Source: JAIRVZ01 sp031553415
GTDB lineage: Bacteria > Bacteroidota > Bacteroidia > Bacteroidales > Azobacteroidaceae
Direction of reading: 5' to 3'
Assembly: GCA_031553415.1 (NCBI GenBank)
Contig: JAVBLO010000085.1
Location: forward strand, 1 to 64,000
DNA: 64,000 nt
Shown here: one piece after another, positions 54,407-63,386 of the stretch
Layout of the letters: every line of letters begins with the position of its first letter
Position numbering within the stretch: the stretch's first letter is position 1
Notes under the pieces: generated by a model
The model's input: the letters and a program-made list of their open reading frames with translations, nothing else
What the model was told of the DNA's origin: nothing
Databases searched by the model: none
Position numbers and translations under genes: made by a program

Positions 54407-54634
54407 ATGGATGATAAAAAATTCGCATTAGGCAAAAAAAATTTCATAATGATAGCCATTGCTATTGCCATCATTATTATAGGCTTTTGCTTAATGGCAG
54501 GCGGTAAAACAACTGAAGAAACAGGATTCAATCCGGCAATTTTCAATACAAGACGCATAGTTATAGCACCTATTGTAACCATAGCCGGCTACATATTGGT
54601 TATCTGGGCTATATTAAAAAAGGATAAAAACTAA
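54407..54634 (+). CDS. DUF3098 small membrane protein
   Basis: The 75-residue protein has two membrane segments (about 14-32 and 51-69) and the family pieces KKNFIMIAIAIAIIIIGFCL and FNPAIFNTRRIVIAPIVTI. Its place between ftsX and uppP is conserved in Bacteroidetes. The role is unknown; a link with division or cell-wall synthesis is suggested only by position. It begins 11 nt after ftsX. Confidence 0.88.
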   Translation: MDDKKFALGKKNFIMIAIAIAIIIIGFCLMAGGKTTEETGFNPAIFNTRRIVIAPIVTIAGYILVIWAILKKDKN

Positions 54635-54657
54635 CCAAAATCTAAAATTATCTTAAC

Positions 54658-55461
54658 ATGGCAGAAATGACGTGGTGGCAAACCATTTTTATTGCAATTG
54701 TTGAAGGTCTGACTGAATTCCTGCCAGTATCTTCAACAGGTCACATGATTATAGCAGAAAAGTTATTAAACATACAAAGTACTGAATTTGTAAAAGCATT
54801 TACTGTTATCATACAATTTGGAGCAATTCTTTCAGTTATTGTTTTATATTTCAAACGTTTTTTCCAAACTATTGATTTTTACTGGAAATTATTCATTGCA
54901 TTTATTCCGGCGGCTATATTTGGATTTTTATTAAGTGATAAAATTGATGAACTTTTAGAAAGCGTAACTGTTGTAGCTATCATGCTGATTTTAGGTGGAA
55001 TTTTAATGCTTTTTGTAGATAAATGGTTTAATAAGACATCAGAAAATCAGACTATTACACCCAAAAAAGCAATTATCATCGGGCTTGCTCAGTGCGTAGC
55101 CATGATACCAGGAGTTTCCCGTTCAATGGCAACAATCGTAGGAGGAATGTCACAGAAACTCACAAGGAAAAATGCGGCTGAGTTTTCTTTTTTCCTGGCA
55201 GTACCGACAATGTTTGCGGCTTCAGCATACAAATTATTAAAATTACTCACAAACCCCGAAAGCAAAGCAGTTTTATTAGAAAATACAGATATATTGATTG
55301 TTGGAAATTTAGTTGCATTTATTGTAGCTATTCTGGCGATTAAATTTTTCATCGGTTTTGTAACCAAATATGGATTCAAGGCATTTGGATATTACAGGAT
55401 TGGCATTGGAAGTATATTGCTTATTTTGTTATTAATGGGATATGATTTAACCATCCTGTAA
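54658..55461 (+). CDS. uppP: Undecaprenyl-diphosphate phosphatase
   Basis: UppP (BacA) recycles the lipid carrier of cell-wall and surface-glycan synthesis and can confer bacitracin tolerance. The 267-residue multi-pass membrane protein has both active-site motifs: EGLTEFLPVSSTGHMI near the N-terminus and PGVSRSMATIVGG in the middle. Full length. It begins 23 nt after DUF3098 and ends 10 nt before truB. Confidence 0.96.
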   Translation: MAEMTWWQTIFIAIVEGLTEFLPVSSTGHMIIAEKLLNIQSTEFVKAFTVIIQFGAILSVIVLYFKRFFQTIDFYWKLFIAFIPAAIFGFLLSDKIDELLESVTVVAIMLILGGILMLFVDKWFNKTSENQTITPKKAIIIGLAQCVAMIPGVSRSMATIVGGMSQKLTRKNAAEFSFFLAVPTMFAASAYKLLKLLTNPESKAVLLENTDILIVGNLVAFIVAILAIKFFIGFVTKYGFKAFGYYRIGIGSILLILLLMGYDLTIL

Positions 55462-55471
55462 ATTACAAAAC

Positions 55472-56158
55472 ATGCAGAAAGATTTTATAGAAGGCGAAAT
55501 TCTATGTTTTGATAAACCTTTGGGATGGACTTCATTTGATTTGGTTGCCAAGATAAGATATAAAATCTCCCGTTTCCTGAATGTAAAAAAAATAAAAGTC
55601 GGGCATGCCGGCACATTAGATCCGCTGGCAACTGGTGTAATGATCATTTGTACAGGAAAAGCGACTAAACAAATTGAATCATTCCAATACCAAACCAAAG
55701 AATACATTGCAACATTAAAAGTAGGAGAAACAACTCCATCTTTCGATTTGGAAACAGAAATCGACCAAACTTTTGAAACAAAACATATTACAAAAGAATT
55801 GGTAGAAGAAACATTAAAAAAATTCATCGGAAGCATAGAGCAAATACCACCGGCCTTTTCAGCTTGCAAAATAAATGGGGAAAGGGCCTACGAATTGGCG
55901 AGAAAAGGTGAAAATGTTGAACTAAAACCCAAGTTATTGGTTATAGATGATATAGAACTGCTGGAGTTTAATATGCCCGAAATAAAGATGAGGGTAGTCT
56001 GTAGCAAAGGGACTTATATCAGGGCATTAGCCAGAGACATTGGGGATGCACTAAACTCAGGAGCCCACTTGATAGGCTTGATAAGAACCCGTATCGGTGA
56101 TATTACATTAGATAAATGCTTAAAAATAGAGGAAATTGACAATATAATTGAGAGTTGA
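55472..56158 (+). CDS. truB: tRNA pseudouridine-55 synthase
   Basis: TruB isomerises U55 in the T-loop of tRNAs. The 228-residue protein has the catalytic aspartate in GHAGTLDPLATGVM and the family segments LCFDKPLGWTSFDLVAKI, PPAFSACKINGERAYELAR and SKGTYIRALARDIG. The C-terminus is short, as in Bacteroidetes. The last codons run into the purine-rich arm of a repeat. Confidence 0.95.
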   Translation: MQKDFIEGEILCFDKPLGWTSFDLVAKIRYKISRFLNVKKIKVGHAGTLDPLATGVMIICTGKATKQIESFQYQTKEYIATLKVGETTPSFDLETEIDQTFETKHITKELVEETLKKFIGSIEQIPPAFSACKINGERAYELARKGENVELKPKLLVIDDIELLEFNMPEIKMRVVCSKGTYIRALARDIGDALNSGAHLIGLIRTRIGDITLDKCLKIEEIDNIIES

Positions 56159-56235
56159 GAAGTGGGAAGTAAGAAGTAAGAAGTGAAAATCTTCCTACTT
56201 CTAACTCCTAACTTCTAACTCCTCACTTCTAACTT
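56152..56235. repeat. Purine/pyrimidine intergenic hairpin at the truB stop codon
   Basis: A run of GAAGT/AAGAAGT units (56152-56186) faces CTTCC/ACTTCTAACT units (56190-56235). The arms pair with several mismatches because the units are slipped. The truB stop codon is inside the left end. Same type as 11525-11586 and 57296-57358. Confidence 0.6.
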
Positions 56236-56243
56236 CATAAAAC

Positions 56244-57293
56244 ATGAAACTTTCGAAATTCAAATTCAATCTTCCGGATGAATTGATTGCTTTGTACCCT
56301 ACTGCAAACAGGGATGAATCCAGATTATTAGTAGTTCACAAATCTACAGGGAAAATAGAGCATAAAACGTTCAAAGACATTCTTAATTTTTATAGCGATC
56401 AGGATACTTTCATTTTCAATGATACTCAGGTTTTTCCCGCACGCATGTATGGAAATAAGGAAAAAACAGGAGCAAAAATTGAAGTCTTCCTCCTCCGGGA
56501 ATTGAATGAAGAATTACGACTCTGGGATGTTCTGGTTGATCCGGCAAGAAAAATCCGTATCGGGAACAAGTTATATTTTGGAGAAGATGATTCCATGGTG
56601 GCCGAAGTAATCGATAATACAACTTCCCGTGGACGTACATTACGCTTTTTATATGACGGCCCGCACGAAGAATTTAAAAAAGCATTGTACAATTTAGGAG
56701 AAACACCAATTCCAAAATATATCAACCGTGCGGTAACACCTGAAGATGCTGAGCGTTACCAGACTATTTTTGCCAAAAACGAAGGAGCTGTTATTGCCCC
56801 TGCTGCCGGATTGCATTTCAGCCGCGAGTTGATGAAACGTTTGGAAATCAAAGGCTGCAATTTTGCATTCATCACTGTTCACTCCGGACTTGGCAATTTC
56901 AGGGATATAGACGTGGAAGATTTAACTAAACACAAAATAGACTCGGAACAAGTTTTCATTATGCCGGAAGCTGTTTCTATTGTCAATAAAGCAAAAGATA
57001 ACAATAAAAAAATCTGTGCAATAGGAACTTCCGTTATGCGTGCCATTGAAAGTACCGTAACGACCCAAGGACATCTGAAAGAGTTTTCAGGTTGGACCAA
57101 CAAGTTTATTTTCCCTGCTTACGATTTTTCAGTGGCAGATTCTTTGGTCACAAATTTCCATCTGCCCTACTCTACAATGTTAATGCTAACTGCTGCATTC
57201 GGCGGATATGATTTAATAATGAACACCTACCAAACAGCAATTAAAGAAGGATACCGCTTTGGGGCTTATGGTGATGCAATGCTAATCATATGA
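56244..57293 (+). CDS. queA: S-adenosylmethionine:tRNA ribosyltransferase-isomerase (QueA)
   Basis: QueA transfers and isomerises the ribosyl moiety of SAM to preQ1 in tRNA, forming epoxyqueuosine. The 349-residue protein is full length with FNLPDELIALYPTANRDESR, FNDTQVFPARMYG, GAVIAPAAGLHFS, HSGLGNFRDI and NFHLPYSTMLML. It lies between two repeat hairpins. queC and queF of the same pathway follow folK. Confidence 0.96.
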   Translation: MKLSKFKFNLPDELIALYPTANRDESRLLVVHKSTGKIEHKTFKDILNFYSDQDTFIFNDTQVFPARMYGNKEKTGAKIEVFLLRELNEELRLWDVLVDPARKIRIGNKLYFGEDDSMVAEVIDNTTSRGRTLRFLYDGPHEEFKKALYNLGETPIPKYINRAVTPEDAERYQTIFAKNEGAVIAPAAGLHFSRELMKRLEIKGCNFAFITVHSGLGNFRDIDVEDLTKHKIDSEQVFIMPEAVSIVNKAKDNNKKICAIGTSVMRAIESTVTTQGHLKEFSGWTNKFIFPAYDFSVADSLVTNFHLPYSTMLMLTAAFGGYDLIMNTYQTAIKEGYRFGAYGDAMLII

Positions 57294-57295
57294 AA

Positions 57296-57358
57296 GTTAA
57301 AAGTTAAGAGTTAAGAATTAAAAAGAGAGAATGTAACTCTTAATTCTTAACTTTTAAC
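57296..57358. repeat. 25-bp intergenic hairpin between queA and folK
   Basis: 57296-57320 (GTTAAAAGTTAAGAGTTAAG onward) and 57334-57358 pair over 25 bp with two mismatches and a 13-nt loop. It starts just after the queA stop codon. It may separate queA and folK messages. Confidence 0.75.
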
Positions 57359-57376
57359 TATTAATTCTTAACTTCC

Positions 57377-57823
57377 ATGCAATTGTGCTTCTTATCCTTA
57401 GGAACAAATCTTGGAAATAAACAAGAAAACCTACAAACAGCTATCCAACATATAACAAAAAAAGTTGGTAAAGTTGTTGCACAATCTTCTATTATAGAAA
57501 CTGAACCTTGGGGATTTACTTCTGAAAATTCATTCCTCAACATGGTTATCCAAATCGAAACAAACCTTTCTCCTTTCGAAATTCTAAAAAAAACTCAGAA
57601 AATCGAGAAATTAATGGGAAGAACCCATAAAACACAAGATTCTTATCAAGACCGCATCATAGATATCGACTTAATTCTTTATGATAATTTGATTCTCGAT
57701 ACTCCGGAACTAAGACTCCCTCACCCACTTTTTCACCAAAGAGAATTTGTTTTAAAGCCACTTTGTGAAATCGCACCTGAATATATACATCCTATTTTAG
57801 GAAAACCTATAAAAGAATTGTAA
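57377..57823 (+). CDS. folK: 2-amino-4-hydroxy-6-hydroxymethyldihydropteridine pyrophosphokinase
   Basis: FolK (HPPK) adds pyrophosphate to the pterin precursor of folate. The 148-residue protein has the family features in order: LSLGTNLGNKQENLQTAI, ETEPWGFTSENSFLNMV, GRTHKTQDSYQDRIIDIDLI and LPHPLFHQREFVLKPL. The stop codon overlaps the predicted queC promoter element. Confidence 0.95.
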   Translation: MQLCFLSLGTNLGNKQENLQTAIQHITKKVGKVVAQSSIIETEPWGFTSENSFLNMVIQIETNLSPFEILKKTQKIEKLMGRTHKTQDSYQDRIIDIDLILYDNLILDTPELRLPHPLFHQREFVLKPLCEIAPEYIHPILGKPIKEL

Positions 57824-57828
57824 TTTTG
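57821..57828 (+). promoter_or_regulatory. Predicted -7 element of queC
   Basis: TAATTTTG is a perfect TAnnTTTG match and shares its first three bases with the folK stop codon. The -33 position holds only a T-rich stretch. Transcription would start near 57835, at the base of a leader hairpin. Confidence 0.45.
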
Positions 57829-57837
57829 CAGGAAATT

Positions 57838-57902
57838 GAGGTTGTATAGAATAAGAATAATTCAACCTCCGTGTAACTTAGATTAACCACGTAAAAAACA
57901 GA
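57838..57902 (+). promoter_or_regulatory. Structured 5' leader of queC
   Basis: GAGGTTG (57838-57844) and CAACCTC (57863-57869) form a 7-bp stem with an 18-nt loop. CGTG and CACG (57870-57891) can form a second small stem, followed by TAAAAAAC. A short leader with a hairpin and A-rich tail ahead of a queuosine gene resembles preQ1 riboswitches in outline, but the loop and tail do not fit the known consensus. I record the structure without assigning a class. Confidence 0.3.
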
Positions 57903-57907
57903 GAATT

Positions 57908-58573
57908 ATGCATACAAATCAATCTGCACTTGTTTTATTTTCCGGTGGGCAAGATTCCACCACTTGCCTCTATTGGGCATTAAAAAATTTCGAATCCGTC
58001 ACAACATTGTGTTTCACTTATGGACAACGACATGTTCAGGAAGTTGATGCTGCAAAAAAGATTGCAAAAAAAGCAGGAGTTCCTTTTCAAATGTTGGATG
58101 CAACTATCATCAGCCAATTGGCAGAAAGTTCTTTAACCAAGCACGATATGATTATGGATAAAGAGAAGCCGCAAGATTCATATCCCAATACATTCGTGCC
58201 TGGCCGTAATCTTATTTTTCTTACATTTGCAGCAGTTATTGCTCGCTCACATGATATCAAAAATATTGTAACAGGAGTTTCAGAAGCTGATTATAGTGGC
58301 TATCCCGATTGTCGTGATACATTTATCAGATCGGCAAACACAACTATCAACCTGGCAATGGACGAGCAATTTATCATTCACACTCCTTTAATGTGGAGAA
58401 GCAAAGTTGAAGTATGGGCATTAGCAGACGAACTCGGCGCTTTTGATGTTGTAAGAAATGAAACACTTACTTGTTACAATGGAATTATTGCAGGAGGTTG
58501 TGGAGAATGCCCAGCTTGTAGGCTTAGGAATGAGGGGCTTAAGGAGTATCTAACAATGAAGAATGAAAAATGA
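57908..58573 (+). CDS. queC: 7-cyano-7-deazaguanine synthase (QueC)
   Basis: QueC converts 7-carboxy-7-deazaguanine to preQ0 with ATP and ammonia. The 221-residue protein has the PP-loop LFSGGQDSTTCLYWAL near the N-terminus and the zinc motif CGECPACRLRNEGL near the C-terminus. The tail LTMKNEK is encoded by repeat-like sequence (AATGAAGAATGAAAAATGAA) that continues into queF. The stop overlaps the queF start by 4 nt. Confidence 0.96.
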   Translation: MHTNQSALVLFSGGQDSTTCLYWALKNFESVTTLCFTYGQRHVQEVDAAKKIAKKAGVPFQMLDATIISQLAESSLTKHDMIMDKEKPQDSYPNTFVPGRNLIFLTFAAVIARSHDIKNIVTGVSEADYSGYPDCRDTFIRSANTTINLAMDEQFIIHTPLMWRSKVEVWALADELGAFDVVRNETLTCYNGIIAGGCGECPACRLRNEGLKEYLTMKNEK

Positions 58574-59031
58574 AGAATGAAGAATTAGATAGTTTGACGC
58601 TTTTAGGAGGAAAAACAGAATATAAGCAAGATTATGCGCCTGAAATATTAGAGACTTTTATCAACAAACATCAGGGAAATGATTATTGGGTAAGATTCAA
58701 TTGCCCGGAATTCACAAGCCTTTGTCCGATTACAGGGCAACCCGACTTCGCAACCATTTTGATAGATTACATTCCCAATATCAATATGGTTGAAAGCAAA
58801 AGTTTGAAACTTTACCTTTTTAGTTTCCGTAATCATGGCGCTTTCCATGAAGATTGTGTCAATATCATAATGAAAGACCTGATTCAATTAATGAAGCCTA
58901 AGTATATCGAAGTTACAGGGTTATTTACTCCGAGGGGTGGAATCAGCATTCATCCCTATTGCAATTATGGAATGCCGGGAACAGATTATGAGAAACTGGC
59001 AAAAAAACGATTGGCAAGACATGCTTTATAA
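58570..59031 (+). CDS. queF: NADPH-dependent 7-cyano-7-deazaguanine reductase (QueF)
   Basis: QueF reduces preQ0 to preQ1, the base inserted into tRNA before QueA acts. The 153-residue unimodular protein has the catalytic cysteine region NCPEFTSLCPITGQPDFATI and the QueF motif ESKSLKLYLFSFRNHG with FHEDCVN. The start ATG overlaps the queC stop. The first residues (MKNEE) are encoded by repeat-like sequence. Confidence 0.95.
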   Translation: MKNEELDSLTLLGGKTEYKQDYAPEILETFINKHQGNDYWVRFNCPEFTSLCPITGQPDFATILIDYIPNINMVESKSLKLYLFSFRNHGAFHEDCVNIIMKDLIQLMKPKYIEVTGLFTPRGGISIHPYCNYGMPGTDYEKLAKKRLARHAL

Positions 59032-59062
59032 AAAATAAACACCCACACTAAATAAAACAATT

Positions 59063-59731
59063 ATGAAAACATTCTTTTCAGGATTATCCATCATCATGAT
59101 TGGATTTTTCATCGTTACATCTGTTTCTGCACAAACGTTGTTCCATTACGATACTGTTCCGAATCCGAATAGCAATCAACGCCAATTGTATAAATATGAG
59201 ATTCCTTCAAGCCAGCAGAATCAAAATCAACAAAACAGGTCAAGCGCCAAACGACAACCACAATCTCAGGTTGAAGAAAAAAAATCCGGATTCGACAAAA
59301 GTAAATTATTGTTCGGAGGTTCTTTTGGTATGAGTTTTGGAGATTACACCTCGGTTTCCATCTGCCCGCAGGCAGGATATGCTTTCAACCAATATTTTGC
59401 TACAGGTTTGGGCGTTAGTTATGACTACTACAAATATAAATATTACGATCAATCCCTTAATTATCTGGGAACGAACCTATACGGAAGATTAACCCCGATA
59501 AAGTACTTTGCCATACAATTCCAACCTGAAATATACAAAATGTGGGGAAACCTACAAAGTTATTCTATAGATGAAACAGTACCCTGTTTATTGGCTGGAG
59601 CAGGTTTAATAATGCCGGTAGGTAGCAACGGCGGAGTCAGCATGATGCTTTATTACGATTTGTTGCAGGATGATTATAGCCCTTACCGCGATCAAATCGT
59701 TTATTCTATCGGCTACGTATTTAATTTCTGA
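59063..59731 (+). CDS. Predicted outer-membrane beta-barrel protein
   Basis: The 222-residue protein has a signal peptide (ending TSVSAQ), a Gln/Asn-rich linker (about 45-75) and a C-terminal barrel-like region (LLFGGSFGMSFGDYTSVSIC to YSIGYVFNF) with the terminal aromatic residue typical of outer-membrane proteins. Function unknown. The last 19 nt overlap the convergent HD-hydrolase gene. Confidence 0.7.
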   Translation: MKTFFSGLSIIMIGFFIVTSVSAQTLFHYDTVPNPNSNQRQLYKYEIPSSQQNQNQQNRSSAKRQPQSQVEEKKSGFDKSKLLFGGSFGMSFGDYTSVSICPQAGYAFNQYFATGLGVSYDYYKYKYYDQSLNYLGTNLYGRLTPIKYFAIQFQPEIYKMWGNLQSYSIDETVPCLLAGAGLIMPVGSNGGVSMMLYYDLLQDDYSPYRDQIVYSIGYVFNF

Positions 59732-61767
59732 TCGTTTTCCTCTTTTTTTTCCAATTCCGGATAACTAATCCGTGAATGGAACATATTGATCAGTTTTTCA
59801 ATAAAGATAGACTTGATAATTTTGATATGCTTGAAAGTCAAAGGTGCATCTGCTAAAAGTCCATCAACAATCTGGGCATCAATAATCCGGTTCACCAATG
59901 CTGTAATAGATTCTTCCGAATAATCTTTCAGGCTTCTGGAAGTTGCTTCAACAGCATCAGCCATCATTAATATAGCTTCTTCCTTGGTCCGCGGATTAGG
60001 ACCCGGATATTTAAATTTAGATACGTTTACCGGTATATCAGGGAATTCATTCCGGAATGAATTGTAGAAATACTTAGTCACACCTGTGCCATGATGGGTG
60101 CGGATAAAATCGGCTAACATTGCCGGAAGATTATATTTAGCCGCAAGCTTCACTCCATCAGGAATATGCTTGATTATAATTTCAGCACTTTTTTCATATG
60201 GCAGATATTTATGGGGATTATTATCACCAACCTGGTTTTCTGTAAAATAAGCAGGATTTTCCATCTTACCGATATCATGATACAATGCACCTGTCCTGAT
60301 TAACAAAGGATTAGCGCCAACTTTATCAGCAGCTGCCGAACCCAGGATGGAAACCTGAAGAGAATGCTGGAAAGTTCCGGGAGCCATTTCCGACAATTTT
60401 CTCAATGCCGGTGAATTGATATCCGACAACTCCACCAAAGTCACACCCGAAGTATATCCGAATACTCTTTCTATCATATAAATAAATGAATAGGTAAACA
60501 TCAGGAATACAAAGTTGATTCCGAAATAAACAAACATTTTCCAATTGAGTTTTACAATATCTCCTTCCTGAAAAAGAACTAAACCTAAATAAACAACAAT
60601 GTATGCCAGCAATATATAAAGCGAACATTGAATCAATTGCGAACGTTTAGTCAATACACTCAGGCTGTAAATAACAACCATACTGGTGGAAAATTGTAAT
60701 ATAATAAACTCGAAAGGAAACGGAACCATCAGGGAACACATCAGCACAGCCATATTGTGGGCAGTGCGGGCAGTGCGGGAATCAAAAAAGGTACGGATTA
60801 CTATCGGTATAATTGCATAAGGAATAATGTAAACATTAAACCATTGGTTGCTGACACATAGCTCTGTTATTATCGTAAATATACCAACCAACGAAAGCAA
60901 GAAAAACATGTCTTTGTTGTTCTTATATATTGTCGGCCTGAAAAAGTACAAATAGAGGAAGAAAAAAGTCATGAAAACCGAAATCAGGACAAAAACGCCG
61001 ACCAGCAACCAACCTTGACGCTGCACAGTTCCGGAACGGGTTTCCGTCACCTGACGTAAAGAAGACAAAATATTATAAGTCTGGTTATCAACAATTTCCC
61101 CCCTATCAATTATTTTTTCTCCGGCTTGCACCATCCCACTTGCAGGTGATATTTGATTAATCAAATCATCCTTGACCTTACCGGAAGTCTCCTCATCATA
61201 TTTCAGGTTTTCAGATAAATAATTATCTAATGAAGCAGCATGCAAAACTGCAATATCCAGGTTAGGAGGACAATGTTCCAAAATATATGTATACGCCGAA
61301 CGGACAGTAAATAAATCCTTTATTTTATGTTCTGTGGCAATATTATTTTCAATAACCATAAAACCGGAAAAGCTATCCCTAAGAAACTCGTAATCCGTAA
61401 CAGAAACAATTCCCTGTTCATAAACCGCTTGTAAACTTCTTTCTATATAATTCGCATACACATTATTTATCTCGTGCAAACTTGCCCGATCTTTTTTGAA
61501 TTTGGAGACTTGTTCTTTCTCAATCTCTTTATTCAATACAAAATAAGGCTGATAAAATTGCACAATACTATCTTGTTCCCTTTTTAGCTCCGGTTGAGTT
61601 TTAAAAATAGGAAAATCAAACGGGGCAGTCAGCAAACCATAGCGCCAAGGTTTACCTTCAGTAAACAAATACCTGAATTTTCCTTCCCGGGGAAACAAAA
61701 CTACAATAAGTATTGTAATGACAATAAAGTAGATATATACCGGAACATTATATATTTTCTTTCCCAT
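59713..61767 (-). CDS. 7TM-HD family phosphohydrolase (PgpH-like)
   Basis: The 684-residue protein has one N-terminal membrane segment, an extracytoplasmic 7TM-HDED-type domain (about 35-260), seven further membrane segments (about 265-460) and a cytosolic HD domain with LYHDIGKMENP and IRTHHGTG. PgpH-type proteins degrade cyclic di-AMP; that is the likely role, not shown here. I chose the ATG at 61767 because the longer frame to 61854 would start upstream of the predicted promoter at 61825-61832. It is divergent from gltX. Confidence 0.88.
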   Translation of the reverse strand: MGKKIYNVPVYIYFIVITILIVVLFPREGKFRYLFTEGKPWRYGLLTAPFDFPIFKTQPELKREQDSIVQFYQPYFVLNKEIEKEQVSKFKKDRASLHEINNVYANYIERSLQAVYEQGIVSVTDYEFLRDSFSGFMVIENNIATEHKIKDLFTVRSAYTYILEHCPPNLDIAVLHAASLDNYLSENLKYDEETSGKVKDDLINQISPASGMVQAGEKIIDRGEIVDNQTYNILSSLRQVTETRSGTVQRQGWLLVGVFVLISVFMTFFFLYLYFFRPTIYKNNKDMFFLLSLVGIFTIITELCVSNQWFNVYIIPYAIIPIVIRTFFDSRTARTAHNMAVLMCSLMVPFPFEFIILQFSTSMVVIYSLSVLTKRSQLIQCSLYILLAYIVVYLGLVLFQEGDIVKLNWKMFVYFGINFVFLMFTYSFIYMIERVFGYTSGVTLVELSDINSPALRKLSEMAPGTFQHSLQVSILGSAAADKVGANPLLIRTGALYHDIGKMENPAYFTENQVGDNNPHKYLPYEKSAEIIIKHIPDGVKLAAKYNLPAMLADFIRTHHGTGVTKYFYNSFRNEFPDIPVNVSKFKYPGPNPRTKEEAILMMADAVEATSRSLKDYSEESITALVNRIIDAQIVDGLLADAPLTFKHIKIIKSIFIEKLINMFHSRISYPELEKKEENDQKLNT

Positions 61768-61814
61768 CTTAGCTGAATTTTCCCGAAAAATAGTGAAAAA
61801 AAGATTAAAATACC

Positions 61815-61832
61815 TACTTTTGCGCAAAAATA
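61815..61832. promoter_or_regulatory. Overlapping-region divergent -7 elements for gltX and the HD hydrolase
   Basis: TACTTTTG at 61815-61822 (plus) and TATTTTTG at 61832-61825 (minus) both match TAnnTTTG and are 2 bp apart. They point to start sites near 61829 (gltX) and 61818 (hydrolase), so the polymerases would compete for the same DNA. Confidence 0.45.
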
Positions 61833-61859
61833 TACAATATCCACAATAATACACGCAGA

Positions 61860-63386
61860 ATGTCTACAAGAAAAACAAGAGTTCGCTTTGCTCCAAGTCC
61901 CACAGGACCTTTACATATTGGTGGTGTAAGAACCGCTTTATACAACTATCTTTTCGCTCAAAAACATGGAGGAGATTTTATCCTCAGGATTGAAGATACC
62001 GACTCCCAACGATTTGTACCTGGAGCCGAAAAATATATCATAGAAGCATTCAATTGGTTAGGCATTCAATTCGATGAAGGCGTTCACCTTGGCGGACCTT
62101 ATGCTCCATACCGTCAATCCGAAAGGAAAAATATTTACAAGAAGTATGTTGATCAACTTATAGAGACAGGTTTAGCTTATATTGCATTTGATACTCCCGA
62201 ACAATTGGAAGCAAAAAGAACGGAAACCGCCAATTTCCAATATGATGCATCAACCCGTATGGAAATGACCAATTCGCTTGTTCTGGCAAAAGAGGAAACA
62301 CAATCGCTGATTGATGCAGGTAAGCAATATGTGGTGCGGATTAAAATTGAACCCAACCAGGATATTGCCGTTCATGATTTGATCCGTGGGGAAGTACATA
62401 TAAATTCTTCTATTTTAGATGATAAAGTATTGTATAAATCGGCTGATCAACTACCTACTTATCATTTGGCAAATATTGTAGACGATCATTTGATGGAAAT
62501 CACCCATGTAATCAGAGGTGAAGAATGGTTACCCTCTGCCCCACTCCACGTGCTTTTATACCGTTATTTCGGCTGGCAGGATACGATGCCCCACTTTGCC
62601 CACTTACCATTATTATTGAAACCTGAAGGAAACGGCAAACTCAGTAAGCGTGATGGTGACCGGTTAGGATTCCCTGTCTTTCCATTACAATGGACAGATC
62701 CCAAAACAGGAGATGTTTCATCTGGATACCGCGAAAACGGATATCTACCTGAAGCTGTAGTTAATTTCCTTGCTCTTTTAGGCTGGAATCCGGGCAATGA
62801 CCAGGAAATATTCTCTTTGGAAGAATTAATAACATTATTTAATTTAGACCGCTGCAGTAAAAGTGGTGCGAAATTTGATTATAAAAAAGGGACCTGGTTC
62901 AATCACCAGTATATTCAAATGAAGTCAAACGCTGAAATCGCAGTACTTTTTATCCCATTTTTAACTGGAATGGGAGTTAATGCTGATAATAAAAAGGTCG
63001 AAAAAATTATCGGATTAGTCAAAGAAAGAGTTGATTTTATCAAAGATTTGTGGGAACAATCATCATTCTTCTTCATTTCTCCCGAAGCTTATGATGAAAA
63101 AACAGTAGCCAAGCGCTGGAAACCGGAAACTCCGGCACAACTAACCGAGCTTGCAGATGTTTTATCATCGGTTAGTGACTTCTCTGCACACAATACCGAA
63201 GAAATTGTAAAATCCTGGATCACGGAAAAAGAATATCACTTAGGAAATATCATGAATGCATTCCGGTTAGCGTTGGTTGGGGAATCTAAGGGCCCTCATA
63301 TTTTCGACATCACAGAAATTTTGGGAAAAGAAGAAACAATTGAACGAATAAAGAAAGCCATAAATCAAATTAAAAATAAAAAATGA
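61860..63386 (+). CDS. gltX: Glutamyl-tRNA synthetase
   Basis: GltX charges tRNA-Glu. The 508-residue class I synthetase has the HIGH motif in PSPTGPLHIGGVRTALYNY (His19) and the KMSKS motif as KLSKRDGDRLG, with FILRIEDTDSQRF and THVIRGEEWLPS as expected. The final residues (IKNKK) merge into the A-rich arm of a repeat. No GlnRS is seen in the window. It is followed 69 nt later by waaA. Confidence 0.97.
   Translation: MSTRKTRVRFAPSPTGPLHIGGVRTALYNYLFAQKHGGDFILRIEDTDSQRFVPGAEKYIIEAFNWLGIQFDEGVHLGGPYAPYRQSERKNIYKKYVDQLIETGLAYIAFDTPEQLEAKRTETANFQYDASTRMEMTNSLVLAKEETQSLIDAGKQYVVRIKIEPNQDIAVHDLIRGEVHINSSILDDKVLYKSADQLPTYHLANIVDDHLMEITHVIRGEEWLPSAPLHVLLYRYFGWQDTMPHFAHLPLLLKPEGNGKLSKRDGDRLGFPVFPLQWTDPKTGDVSSGYRENGYLPEAVVNFLALLGWNPGNDQEIFSLEELITLFNLDRCSKSGAKFDYKKGTWFNHQYIQMKSNAEIAVLFIPFLTGMGVNADNKKVEKIIGLVKERVDFIKDLWEQSSFFFISPEAYDEKTVAKRWKPETPAQLTELADVLSSVSDFSAHNTEEIVKSWITEKEYHLGNIMNAFRLALVGESKGPHIFDITEILGKEETIERIKKAINQIKNKK

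Noticed and set aside
57838..57902. preQ1-I riboswitch call for the queC leader
   Set aside because: The hairpin and TAAAAAAC tail look similar, but the loop lacks the pairing partner and the binding cytosine context of the consensus; kept only as a structured leader.
61768..61854. Longer start for the HD hydrolase
   Set aside because: It would begin upstream of the predicted start point; MGKK at 61767 is the typical N-terminus.
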